DNA from: Cryptomeria japonica | Lineage: Eukaryota > Streptophyta > Pinopsida > Cupressales > Cupressaceae | Direction: 5' to 3' | DNA length: 64,000 nt | NCBI RefSeq assembly: GCF_030272615.1 | Contig: NC_081414.1 | Coordinates: 821,245,896 to 821,309,895 of the forward strand | Part shown: positions 48,534 to 60,700 of the stretch, piece after piece | How the letters are laid out: each line of letters begins with the position of its first letter | Numbering within the stretch: the stretch's first letter is position 1 | The notes under the pieces: generated by a model | Told to the model about the DNA's origin: nothing | Databases searched by the model: none | Seen by the model: only the letters and a program-made list of their open reading frames with translations | Program-made: the position numbers and the translations under genes

Positions 48534-51500
48534 TTGTTCGTAGACTGTTTCTTCCCAGGGAGGAATGATGTGGCCCTGAGGTGATTCTCCTTTGTTGGAT
48601 ATTTGTTCATGAATATGAGCTACTGCTATAGATGTTGCCTTCTTGTGAATGATGGGCTTCTCCTAATGTTGCTTCTTTTCTTGATGTTCACGTTCCTTAT
48701 GGATTGTCTTTGCTAACTTAAATAGTGCTTCTTGCCAGGATTCTTCTTTGTACTTCTTCTTTGCTTTCCACTGAGGTTTTTGATATTTGTGTGGTATTTA
48801 CTTTTGTAGTAGAGTGAATTCAAAGCCCAATCCTTTTTTGTCTTTACTAAATTGTGAAGGAGGATCCAATGGTTCTGTGACACCTTCTTGATGCTTACCA
48901 ATAGGTCTTTTGCCATTGTATCCCATTTGCTGCATGATTAAGTACAATTTTCCATATAGGTGTGTGGGTATAGCTACTTCCACAGTAGATGCTCTGTCTT
49001 CTTCCTCATCTTTGTATAGCCAACTAAGGATATCTTTTTCCTTGGATTCATGTGCTAGAGTGTCGAGTTGGATGAATGTGCCATCGAACTTGGTGATGGG
49101 CTGAGTTGCTTGATGTGTTGATGTTGTAGGTAATCCATGAGATCTAGGTGGTGTAGGTAAGCTGGTCAAACACATGGGTTCCAAAGAGTATTCCCCCATG
49201 CCTTGTTCTTTGATTTTCATTTTCTGCTTGAAATCTCTAGGTAATGATTTAGATGTCTCTTGTTGAAGATCTGGTGCTGAGGGATCTTGTTTCTCTCTAT
49301 TATGTGGAACCAAACTGTCCTGGGCTGCCCCCATTGCATTACAATGTTGAAATGGATTGTGATCAGCAGATATAGAAACCTCTTGCCCATTATAGGGGAA
49401 TTTGACACACTGGTGATATGTAGAAGGTACTGCTTGCATTTCATGTATCCAGGGTCGACCTAATAAGATATTGTAGGTGAGGTCTATGTCTAAGACCTGG
49501 CACATAGTATCTCTTTGTATTGGTCCGACTTGAATCGACAACACCACTGTTCCTTTAGAGGATCTTTTTTCATCATCATATGCCTTTATAGTAATGTTTT
49601 TGTATGGATCAATAGACTCTTTTGAGAAGCCTAATACACAGATAAGTTTTAAGGTACATATATTAAGCCCAGCTCCTCCATCTATCAATACTCGTTTCAC
49701 TCGGTGTTTATAGATGATGACTTCAATATGGAGAGGAGCGTTATGTGGATGACTTAATGAGATATTATCATGCTCTGAAAAAGTGAGATTATGAGGCCTT
49801 GTCATATGAGCGACCATGGCTTGGAATTTGTCAGCATCCAGATCTTGAGGTACATTTGTTTCTAATAACGCTTGCTCCAATATGTCTTTGTGTTTTGGTG
49901 AAAGTTTCAGTAACTCCAATATAGATATTTGAGCAGGAGTTTTGTGTAGTTGGCTGACTAGATCATATTGAACCTTGGGTACTGTGTTTTCCATTGACAT
50001 ATGTCCCTTCAAGACATATTTTTGAGCTCTTGTTATTACATTGATAGATTCATGATCATGTTGATCTTGGATTGTGATGACATTGACTTGATTGTCTTCA
50101 GCTGATATATGATTGATGGTGTTATTGTAGATGTGATTGATACGAGCTCCACGTGTATCATTCAAGGTGGAAGCTCCATCCTTGTTGTGGTTTGGAAGAG
50201 GATTCTTAAAGGCTCCATAGTCACCATTTGTCTTGAGACCATCTACCGTTAAATCACCTCTATCAATCATGTCCTGAACAAAGTTTTTCAGTCTCATGCA
50301 ATCATTTGTTTGATGACCTTTATTGCGATGAAAATCACAAAAGTGTGAGTCATTCCACCAAGGTGGTTTGATTTGTGGTTCATAGTTGCTAATTGTTGGT
50401 AAAGAGATAATTTTGTTTGCCAAGAGTTCTCTGAATGCTGACTCCGGTGATTGTCCTAGTGGTGTGTAGACACGTTTTTGGAAATTGTTGGTGCTACCTC
50501 GTGAATTATTATTAGGTCCTTGATTTGCATGATTGTTTTGAGTATTGTTGGTGTTGTTTATGTTGGGTTGACCTTGATTGATATTCGGTGCGCAAGTGTT
50601 AGTGTCTAGGTTAGCACCTTTAGGGTTCTTTGTAGCTTGAGGATTTCCTGATAAGGTGAGCACAGGTTGCTTAGATTTTGGATCATGTGATTCATTGCCT
50701 CCTTCATTTCCATTGTTTTTATTTCGAGTCGAGAATCTAGATTTGTCTAAGTTGTTGTTATTTTGGTTATTGTAGTTTGATGAACCTGTTCCTTCTTTGA
50801 AGAATTTGAGCATTCCTTTCTTGACACATGCTTCTTCTACTTGAATGTCATTTTCAATTAGTTTAGCGAAAGATGGTATGCATTGGAGCTTGAGCCTGTA
50901 ACTCATCTCACCATTCAAGTTATCAATAAAAAATTCCATTTTCTCCTTTTCAGGAATATCTCGAGGATATCGTGAAACCATACGTCGCCAACGTTGAAGG
51001 AATACTATGAATGTTTCATTGTTTTTCTGTTTGGTGTTACAAATGTCTAGCATGGTGATAGCATGTTGAATGTTATAGGAATATTGAGTGATGAATTTGT
51101 TGACTAGTTCATCAAATGATCTGACAGGAGGTGTGATTTTGGATAACCATTCCATTGTTTGTCCTCCCAAACTTTGTGGGAATAACCTCATCAGATAGGT
51201 GTCATCATGAGCAAATTCAAGACTCATGATGCAGAATTCTCAAACATGATCACGAGGATCGCTTTTTCCATCATATTTGTCAAATTTTGGAATGTCTGAG
51301 TTTGGAGGAAAAGGGACCATGTGCAATCTTCTGTCAAAAGGATAAAGACAAATTTCATTTAGTGAATACCGTATTGTTGTCCCTTGTTGCATGTCTTGCA
51401 TTTGTCTTTGTAACATTTGCATTTGTTGAGTAAGGGCAACCAAAGGTGCATTGTTTTTTCGAGGGAAGACTTCTTCCCTTGCATTAATCCTGGGATGAAA

Positions 51501-51929
51501 TGGTGTATGGAATGGTATGTTTTGCTCGGGGATGTGTTTCTCAGGGATGTTTTGCCCTGGTGTATTCTATTCCGGTATGTTTTGTTTAGGAATATCTTGC
51601 TCAGGGTCGCGTGCTTCCCCTTCTCGTTGTCATTCTTGATACTCGTAATGTTGAGATCTTGTTCTAAACATATCTGTGTCAAAGTCTTCAGGAAGTTTAA
51701 CCCCTTTGCTTGTAAGCATGAGTAGGTATTTTTCCTTGTCATTTTCCATGAGTCTTTCCACAAGTTTTTGAAATGAAGCACTCTCTTGGCATTCCTGAAG
51801 AAGTTCTTCAGAAATTTCAGCGTCCTCTAGACTCAAATGCTCGAAAGGATTTGATAATCTCCGACTCATGCTAGATTCTGATTGCATTTCGCTTTGTTTG
51901 TTTTGTTGAGAGCGAGTAACAACATGCAT
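48534..51929 (-). pseudogene. gag: gypsy gag, protease and G-patch
   Basis: One minus-strand frame from ATG 51929 (MHVVTRSQQNKQSEMQ). The N-terminal helix region is followed by repeats of QNIPE (about 51620-51490). The capsid-type retrotransposon gag domain comes next: FDKYDGKSDPRDHV (about 51290), LMRLFPQSLGGQTMEWLSKI, then FIVFLQRWRRMVSRYP. An Asn/Gln-rich linker and a CDFHRNKGHQTNDC knuckle (about 50340) lead to protease with IDGGAGLNI (about 49690). A G-patch-like segment (MGYNGKRPIGKHQEG, about 48920) follows, ending at 48798; the frame continues into the pol linker. Stops at about 51628, 51568 and 51238 break it without frameshift. The open frame also extends upstream to 52115 apart from one TAG. 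Confidence 0.88.
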
Positions 51930-52781
51930 CTAGTAGAAGCTTTCTGTGACAAAGGGGACAAAATCCTCTTCGATATGTTGCTCAAGGGTTGGTGGTTCAA
52001 ATCGGGGTATGTTGTAAGTGATGCACTCGTCGGGAAAGAATGCAGGATTGATCTTTCCTCCACAGTTTATGATTTGACTGAATGCGGATTTTTGACAATA
52101 TGCCCTAGTTTTCAAAGGCTCCTTGTCAAATTCGTTGGATTTGTTCTAGATATTAAGTTTGATGTGATGAAGAAATGTTCGATGAGATTTGAAGAGTTGA
52201 CAATTGATGTATAAAAATTTATTTCTTTTGACAAATTTGGAAAAACTTGGTTGTTGTTTCTTCAACGTGGTGTTACGATAAATATTATTTCTTCTCAGAA
52301 TATGAGGATTAGTCATGCATAAGTGATTAATAGTTTCCTTTTGAATTGTTTTGGATTCAGTTTATCTTGTTTTGAAGACTCAAGTTTTACTTTATCAAAG
52401 TGAAGGTTTAGATGCCCCCTCACAACAAAGCGTGTCAAATGATATGGATAAATTTTCCCGATATGGAAACTTGATTTGACAACTTAAATTTTTTTGAACA
52501 AGTGTTTTTGGGATAAAATCTGTGGGATGATAAAGGACCTATTCGTCACTCGCGATGATGTTTCCTGATTTTGATAGGATAGATATCTTTATCGTGTAAC
52601 CAGTTTTGGATTCTGGACAACCTTTGTTTGACTAGAAATTTGCTCTAGAAATAGTTTTTAAAGTCCTGTTTCTGATACTCTGTTTTGACGAAAATGAAGT
52701 TGATGAAAGGAGGTTTTCAAAAAAGTTTTCAAAATTTTCAAAATTTATCACTGTTTGGCCCCTGTTTTTTTGGTTTTGATC

Positions 52782-53116
52782 ATGCGCTAAAGCAGAGACG
52801 GGATGCGCTGCAAAAAGTTTTCAATGCGCTAAGGAAAAGACCACACGCGCTAGGCTGCCCCTAGCATCGTGCTAATTGGTTTAGACTGTTTAATTTTGTT
52901 TTTTGTTTTACTCAAAAAGTCATGCGCTAGTATGGGTCTGCCAAGTGCTAACTGATCAACTCTACGCGCTAGACTGTTCTTAAAACGTGCTAATTTACGA
53001 CCGTGGGTTTTGAATTCTTGGTAAAGCATTACTGGTAAGACTTGACGCGCTAAAGTTCAGTTTTAATGCGCTAAAAGATAGTTCACATGCGCTAAGAGGT
53101 TGTTCTTATGCGCTAA
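52782..53116 (-). repeat. Array B: 13 TAGCGCAT-type motifs phased at 21 bp
   Basis: Plus-strand GCGCT (or GTGCT) cores start at 52784, 52805, 52826, 52847, 52869, 52924, 52945, 52966, 52987, 53047, 53068, 53089 and 53110. All steps are 21 bp except 22, 55 and 60. The minus strand, which is the element's sense strand, reads TAGCGCAT. Confidence 0.92.
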
Positions 53117-54623
53117 ACTACCTTAATGTATTGATTTGGTTGTTTTTTGTGATTTTTGGATCTTTGTTTTGAATTCTTCAGTGTTGACAGATGATTTTCT
53201 GAAGTAACAAATGAAAGCACGACACCAAAGAGACAACCATTTTGCTTAATCTAACAATAAGTGTATGTTTTGTGAGGATGAGTTCAAATCCCCAATGTTT
53301 TAACAGGTTTGGATACAAATAATACACTTCAAGAAGACTCTTTATTCAAAGGTCATAAGTAATATCATAGCCCACTAGTCTCAATACTCCGTCAGCTCAA
53401 ACAGTCGTGTCACCCCCTAGAGGGCGCCCGTTTTTTTGCCTTTTGCTAGAAATTAACTCAAAGTGAATTGCTTCACAATTGAGTAGTTATCTTGGGAGAT
53501 ATATGGTGAGTAATCTTGGGGGCGGATTCTTCCCCACCCTTGCACTATGATATTACAAATGTCTAGTCACTGACTTGGCTCAAGGTTTCTATTTCTAAGG
53601 TTCGTAATCAGGCTTCCTGTTCGACCGTCAGTGATAAACTCCCTTAGGAGGCTTCCCAACCTTTAGAACAAAGGCTTTACCTATCTCAAGGATACTGGGG
53701 GAAGGTTAATCATTGCGCGCAACCATTGAAAAGGACTTTCGTCACTTTCCACTTTTGATTATAGTGGGTTGGAACACTTGGCATCAAAGTCATTTCCCAC
53801 TTAGGTCGTTCCCTTCACACCGGCCACGAATGGCTTTAAGAGTTTTTCAACCCCTCGGGAAGGCAGGCCTGCTAAAGGATGTAAATTCTTTAAATGACTG
53901 AAAGCGTAAGAGTAGTCTGGCTTTTTGATCACCCAGTTAAGGGGAGAGCATATACCTTCTACTTTCGAGACAAGGCAATCAAGTTGTTCTTTTTATCCTT
54001 TCAATTAAGTGATTTTCTAAAATCTATATGGAGATGTTGCTCCACAAAAACAGGGTGTTCTTTTTATTTCTTCAAAAACAGTGATTATCTAATCTAGAAA
54101 AGAACCTGGCCAACAAAACAAAACTTCGATTGGGTCAACAAAAGAAAATCGGGAAAAGGGGAAGAACTTCCCTCTTTTAGTTGTAACTGACTTTTGTGAC
54201 TTGGTGTGATTCTTTACTTTGCCCAAATTTAAAGATGGATCCTTTTATGCACCAAAGGATGGTGAATTTTTTTTTTTTTAAGCCTTTTGCAAAATGAAAA
54301 TTTGTCTTGTTCTTTTTAAACCCAAATTAAGAATTTTCCTCTTAGAAAAGCAAGAAAAGATTTTTGATTTGTGGTTCTTTTTAGGTACTCAAATGAAATA
54401 TGAATTCAATTTTAAGAAAATTAAAAGAAGTTCAAATTTTAAACTAACTTAACTAAGTTAGTAAAAACTCTAACTATCTTAATGGTCCTAAAACTGAGCT
54501 CCTATCTGCAATAAAATCATTAGAACCCTGCAAAATAACAAGCAAAAAGGTTAGATAACTCGTGGACTTCAACAAGTCTAATTTTACCCTCAGTTACAGA
54601 TTTTAGTTTTTGCCTCTGTTCGT

Positions 54624-54880
54624 GATGCGCTACAGAACAAATTGTACGCACTACAATATAACAGTGATGCGCTACAAGATGACAGTGATGCGCTATGCTG
54701 TTTCTAGGATGCGCTAGGATGGTTTCTAGATGCGCTGCTCTATTTTTCTCCCGCATCGAGACCTACAGGAAAATGTTAATGGGATAATGTGCTATAGTAA
54801 AGACTACACTCGCTATCAAACAGACCCCACACGCTAAACAGAAAGCGAGATGCGCTAGACTGTTAACCAAATGCGCTAGG
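54624..54880 (-). repeat. Array C: 11 TAGCGCAT-type motifs phased at 21 bp
   Basis: Plus-strand GCGCT-type cores start at 54627, 54648, 54669, 54690, 54711, 54732, 54789, 54810, 54831, 54852 and 54873. Every step is exactly 21 bp except one of 57. The array lies just downstream of the primer site in the element's sense direction. Confidence 0.93.
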
Positions 54881-54964
54881 GAATGTTTCCCACGTGTTGT
54901 TTCCTGTTTCCCGCGTACGTGCAAAAGTGGTTAAATTCAAAATCTGATTTGATATATGGGGTCG

Positions 54965-54983
54965 GGCCCCACGGTGGGCGCCA
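54965..54983 (-). promoter_or_regulatory. gypsy primer binding site
   Basis: Minus strand TGGCGCCCACCGTGGGGCC, four bases after the 5' LTR. This is a form seen in plant Ty3/gypsy elements. It is unlike the tRNA-Met sites of the copia-type elements here. Confidence 0.9.
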
Positions 54984-54987
54984 GAAA

Positions 54988-56436
54988 TGTATGCGGGAAA
55001 AGCGGGTCGATAGAACTTAAAATGTGAAAAATGAAGCCTAAGGAGCCTTGTCCACACACCCACAAGACTTCTTGGTGCAAGTTATGGAGTCATGAAGAAT
55101 GAATCAACTTCCCAAGGTTGGTTCCATGGTTCTCTATCTCACAAGGTCCCTCAAACCAATGTCTTTGCTCTCAGATCACTGAGCAAAGTGGTTTAGGGAT
55201 GACTAATGCAAGAACGAGAGATGTTTTGATTGATTTTATTATGAAATGCATCCTAAGCTATGCATGATCTTACAAATGCAATAAACTAGATTATAAGATG
55301 ACAAGATTAGCAGCAAGACTATCCTAGCATGATATACTAGTCTATGATAAAGCTAAATGATAAGGAAAATACTCTAAACATGCATATTTAGATTAATTCC
55401 TATTTAAAAGAGAGGCTAAATGGTGAGCACAAATGATATATTAAAGCTTGGATGGATTTGAGTATAAGTATGATGCTAAAGACTTGGATATATAAAATGG
55501 AGGATGGAGAGCTCTATTATAGCAAAAATAGGGCAATGGATGGCCAGGATTGAAAGAGTTAATCAAGGGTTGAGTTTGAAAGTTGGGAATCCATGTTTGC
55601 AATTCGCACCAATGAAATGGTGACAATTGTCAACATAAGGTTGGGTTGAGAAGAGAGGTAGGAAGCATTAAATGCTTGAGAAGACCTCATGGTTACCTTA
55701 AGAGGTAAGGGTTAAGGTTAGGTTAAAGTTAGGTTAGGGTTATCCAATGGACAAAGGTTTTACCCAAAGGATAAACTCTTGTGCAAAGGATTAAGGACTA
55801 ACCATGGTCAAAGCAATAAATGCTTGATGAGACCCTTGGGTTACATGGAGGTTGATTTTAGAAAAAACCTCTAATCATGCAAGAGAGTTGAGTTAACCAT
55901 TAATGGTTTGGAAGAGAAAGTTGTTGGAGACTTGAAGCCTTTAATGGTTATCAAAGACTTTGAGGGTTTGAGAAGTGACTTCCCCTTGCTTAGGGATGTG
56001 ACAATATTTTGGAGATGGGTTAGGCTAATTTAGAAGTGATTAGAAGAATCTAGAAGAGGGTTTAGGATGCAAGTGGGAGATGTAGGATGTTGCAAGTGGA
56101 TGGAGAGATAATAGGATTTAATTGAAATAAAGTTAATTTAATTCAATTTGGTTGCAAGTGGAGGTTTTTAAATAAATTAGATTTATTTAATTGGGATTCC
56201 CTATTTAATTAAATGTAAATTTAATTAAAAGGTTTAAAAGAATAGATTTAATTAAATAAAATGATTTATTTAATTAAATGACCTAAAAGGGGTTAATTGA
56301 ATTTAATTAAATAAATTGAGTAATTTACTTAATTAAATAGAGGAATGTGGATAATTTAATTAAATTAGATTTAATTAAATAGAGAAATGAACATAAAATA
56401 TTCATTTAGGAATATAGTCATTTTTATACGTCTACA
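54988..56436 (-). repeat. 5' LTR of the large gypsy element
   Basis: Plus-strand text TGTATGCG to ACGTCTACA, closely matching the 3' copy. It has about 15 extra bases in the TTTAATTAAAT-rich end (near 56368). Its TATA box (minus strand) is TATAATAG (55521-55514), one base shorter than TATAAATAG in the other copy. It has many TTAATTAA-like words at 56115-56375. Confidence 0.95.
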
Positions 56437-56441
56437 GGTAT

Positions 56442-57731
56442 TTTTATCAAGCATGACCTTATCCCATATGAACTTTCCCATTTAACTGTCAGGGTATGCC
56501 TATTGCTAAACCTCACAAAGCCACTTCCCAATTCTATTTAAATGACTTCCTCCATAGGGAAATGGAATCAAGACATTTTCATACAGGGTACCAAAGATGT
56601 TGATGACCATATAGATAAATTGGGCCAATTTAATTTGCAATGTCAAGGATCGGATATTGATGTTGTTAGGGTTTGCAAGGATTTTGTGTCTGGTTTCCAT
56701 AAATGTTCCTTTTATCAGTCTGTTGCATCTCCTTCTTCTACACCAAGTGGGACAACAAGTGTAGTTGACTTATCAGAGATTCTCGTACCTCTGAATAAAT
56801 TCTCGTACCTCTGAATAATGTTGATAATGTTGCAAGACCTTTCTAGGGTGTTCAATTTCAGGAAGATTCTCCTCTTTCTTTGATTCCTTCTCAATTCTTT
56901 TCGAGTTGTATGATAGAAGTTTTACTTCCAACAGAAAAAAGAACAAGGCCCTCTAATTGGAAGAATTCTCCTCAATATCAGGTTGTTATCTCTGTTTCAT
57001 GTTCTCTGCAAAAATTTATGGGTAAATACAAGAAAATATCTTTTAAGATCCACAGCTCTTCAATCCTGGTTGATTGGTTGTACAAGAACATATTTGCTTC
57101 CTCTCTCTTTAGGCAGTTCACTTCTTCTTTTCTGAGTTTAACTTCAGTGGGACTCTCAGATTCTCAATTCTAGGAAATCTCCATTTCACAAAATGCAAAG
57201 GATAACTTGAATCATAGCTTGATTTTTAACTGCCAACCTTTCCATGTGGTTGATTGCAATCTTCCCATTGTTGGATCCTCATCGAATGCTCCAAATATCG
57301 AATTAATGGCAAATGATATCCTTATCTTTGTTGCATCGAACTTGATTGATGAAATTGCTCTTGAGGAGTTCCCAAAAATTTAGGATGTCCCTTTTATTGA
57401 TGCTATGCCTCTCGCTCTTAATACTTCACCACCCATTTTTTCACCCCTATTGGAGTCTAGTCATGCTGATCACCTTGTGGCTAAAGATAATTTATATCAG
57501 CCCTTTCAACCTCCCACACAACTTGACTTCTATTTTTCTCAACATCTCTCTCTTGCTCAATTAGTATCTTCATCTCCTTTGTTATGTAAAACACCTGAAA
57601 AAAGAGGTCGGAAGCCCACGATTCCTAAAATCCAAGAAGAGATCGCAGTTGGTATCCAGTCTACAATTGTAGACAAATTTTCACCCCACTCAAGACTAAG
57701 AAGAACATGTTTTTCTTCTTGGGTGCAATGA
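56442..57731 (+). pseudogene. LINE ORF1, 3' part
   Basis: Continues the frame from 38978. A stop at about 56536 and a frameshift after 56814 break it. GKWNQDIF and LQCQGSDIDVVRVCKDF (56560-56690) resemble the end of the DUF4283 region with a degenerate zinc knuckle. A 19-bp direct duplication (attctcgtacctctgaata, about 56779-56817) lies here. The last frame ends at TGA 57729-57731, overlapping the ORF2 start. Confidence 0.7.
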
Positions 57732-60700
57732 GGATCATATCTTGGAATGTCAGAGGTTTGAATATCTCTAACAAGAGGGGACAGATCAAGCTGCAGCTAG
57801 ATTCCTCCCAAGCAGACATCATTTTATTACAAGAAACAAAGCTATTTGATGAAGCCTCTCAAAAGATTTTTAAAAATGGACTTTATGGGATCTCATACAT
57901 GTTCCCATAGTAGGGGCTTCTGGTGGTATTGTGACCTTGTGGAATCCCAGGACAATCAAAGCAAAAACCTTGAACCGAGGGACAAATTGGCATCTTATTC
58001 TTATTGAAAATTTTGATTTATCCTTTCTTCTCTTTAATATTTATGGTCCAATAGCTCCTCATGACAAACATGCTCTTTGGAATACTTTATCTTGTCAAAT
58101 CCATTAGTAGGGAGTTCAAAAAATCATCTGAGGAGGTGATTTTAATGCCATTTTGTCTCAGGATGAGAAACAGGGAGGCAACCCTACTACTTCTAAGGTG
58201 ATTGATGAATTTAGATCTTTTGTGTCTGATAATGCCCTTTCTGAAATTTACCTTCTAATGGTCAATTTACATGGACAAACTGAAGAACTTCCCTTCAAAT
58301 AGCAAGCAGATTGGACAGGTTTTTCACTTCATATGAATGGATCCTTCAGAAATATACTTTCAGGTCTAATATTTTATCGTTCTCTGGATATGACCATTTT
58401 CCTATCTCATTATATTTGGATAAACATGAAGCTTCTCATCATAGACCTTCTTTTAAATTTGAAAGAATGTGGTTTCGGCACCCACACTTTCATGCTCTGC
58501 TTCATTAATGGTGGGTAAGTGCCCCCTTTTGTAGGGGGAACAAAATGTTTCAACTCTATATAAAAATATAGTTTGTAAAAGCAAATATCAAAGTCTGGAA
58601 TATGGAAGTATTCAAAAACATCTTTGCAAAGAAATCAAATGTAGAGAAGGAATTAAAGGACATCAACAAACTTATATTTTCTAATGGGATTAATTCTGAA
58701 ACCTTCTCAAGGTAGAAGAATTTACAAAGTTACTGGGAAGAATTGTGCTCTAGAGAGGAGGAGTATTGGAGACAAAAATCAAGGGAGCTATGGCTAAAAG
58801 ATGGGGATAAAAATACTATATTCTTTCAGGCATCTGCAAAGATTAAGCAAGCTACATCTACTATCTTTTCTATAAATGCCTCTTCTTCGGGGGTAAAATT
58901 AACTAATGAACAAGAAATTAGGGAAGAGGGTGAACTCTTCTTTAAAAATCTTCTTGCTCCTTCTCCTCCTTTTGTTCTTGAGGAGTCTAGTGTCGATGTA
59001 TTGCTAGATTCCATCCCTTGTCTGATTTCACAGCGTGATAATAATTATTTGATTTAACCTTTCTCTCTTGCTGAACTTCAAGAGGTGGTAGTTTTGATGG
59101 CTCCTGACAAGCTGCCAGGTCCTCACGGTTTCACCATGCTATTCTTTCAAAAGTGTTGGGAAATTTAAGTTTTGATCTTTTAATGGCTTTGGAGGAGTCA
59201 AGACAAAAAGCTTTTATTCTCAAGAACTTCAATTTAACCCATATTTCTCTTATCCCCAAATCCAACAACCCTCAATCTTTTGCAGACTTTAGGCCTATCT
59301 CCTTCTGTAATACAGTTTACAAGATCTTCACAAAAGCTATTTATCTCCAGTTAAAATCCTTGATACCTAAAGTAATATCTCCTCAACAAGTGTGTCCCAT
59401 GAAGCTTTGCACTCAATTAACCCTTCACAGCCCCCTGCTTTCATAGCTAAATTAGACATGTTGAAAGCATATGGTAAAGTATGTTGGTCTTTTCTTTTGA
59501 GAGTGCTTAAAAAGTTTGGCTTTTCGGATAAGTGGTGCAAATGGATCAAAAATTGTCTCTCTGGTGCACATTTCTCAGTTATTATTAATGGTAATCCTTC
59601 TGGGTTTTTTCAAGCCACTCAAGAAGTTCGACAAGGTGACCCACTATCACCTTTTCTTTTCATTATCATGGCAGAAGCTTTTAGTAGATTGGTCAATAAA
59701 CAGCTGACTTTGGGTCTTTGGAAGGGGGTATGCATCCCTAATACTTCAATTTCCACCACCCACACTTTATTTGCAGATGATACACATTTATTTGGTTGTT
59801 CCAATATTCAAGAAGCAAGGCATATTAAGAAAATGTTGGACATATATACTTCTGGATCTGGGCAGAAAATCAATGCTAAAAAATCTAAATTATTCATATT
59901 TAATACTTCTGAAATGGTGTCTAACAATATTATCTAGGCATTGGGCTTTCCGGTGGATTTTCTTCCATCTTCATCCTTGGGCATCCCTTTCTTTATAGGA
60001 GTAGGGAAACCTTCTTTTTGGAATTCTGTGATTGATAGATTAAAAAGAAGAATTTCTGTGTGGAAAGCTAGATGGTTATCTCTGTCAGGCAAAATCCTTC
60101 TTGTCAAAATTGTTTTGTCTACAATCCCAAACTACTACATTTCAATCCTTCAAGCCCTGAAATCTATTGTTTCCCATATCAAGAAAATTATTCGAAATTT
60201 TATTTGGAAAGGTAATCTTTCAGAAGATAAAAAGATCTTGCTTGTGTCTCTCAACAAAATGACTCCAAGTAAATCTACGGGCGGGGTTGGTCTACACGAT
60301 CTTTCAAAAAGGAATAAGGCCTTTGGGGGAAAGTTGGTTATTTATGTAAAACCACATGCTTTGTGGTGTCAAATTATGCAAGAAAAGTATTTAGATACTC
60401 CTAACCCATCACTTATTTTTACTATCCTTGATCCTCCATCAGGGTCTGCAGTTTGGAACTTCATGATGGCTTCTAGGAATGTGATTACTAGATATTTATC
60501 TTGGCAAGTACATAATGGCAAAGATGTCAACTTCTGGCATGATTCATGGAGTGGTCTCCCCCCTCTTAATCTTGAGGAATCTCTAGTAGATGTGATCCCT
60601 ATATTTATTACTCAATGGGGTTCTTACCTTCATGATTAAATAGATGGTCTTGAGAAGCCTTCAAATCGTGTCATTAGGAATAATCCAGCTTCACTCCCAA

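Larger units (their letters stand above)
51930..54964 (-). other. Leader of the large gypsy element
   Basis: About 3 kb between primer site and gag. No clear gene. It holds arrays B and C, CCCTGCAAAATAACAAG (54534), and stretches shared by eye with 29463-31309. A 60-codon frame just upstream of gag (52115-51930) may be an N-terminal gag extension cut off by a TAG. Confidence 0.7.
38979..56436 (-). mobile_element. 17.5-kb Tat-like Ty3/gypsy retrotransposon
   Basis: GGTAT target duplications (38974-38978, 56437-56441) flank LTRs of 1,434 and 1,449 bp. On the minus strand the order is 5' LTR, primer site, 3-kb leader, gag, protease, RT, RNase H, archaeal-type RNase H, integrase. Between the integrase and the 3' LTR a plus-strand Plant Mobile Domain gene is present. 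RT before integrase defines gypsy. A second RNase H and an antisense extra ORF are traits of the Tat lineage. The frame is broken by stops and by one internal deletion. The LTRs look very similar, so the insertion is not ancient. Confidence 0.93.

Noticed and set aside
51882-52214. Plus-strand frame of 110 codons opposite the gypsy gag start
   Set aside because: It is the shadow of the minus-strand gag/leader frame.
40998-54880. CRISPR-like array
   Set aside because: The window is eukaryotic. The repeated core is only ~8 bp and variable, with ~13-bp spacers; there are no cas genes.
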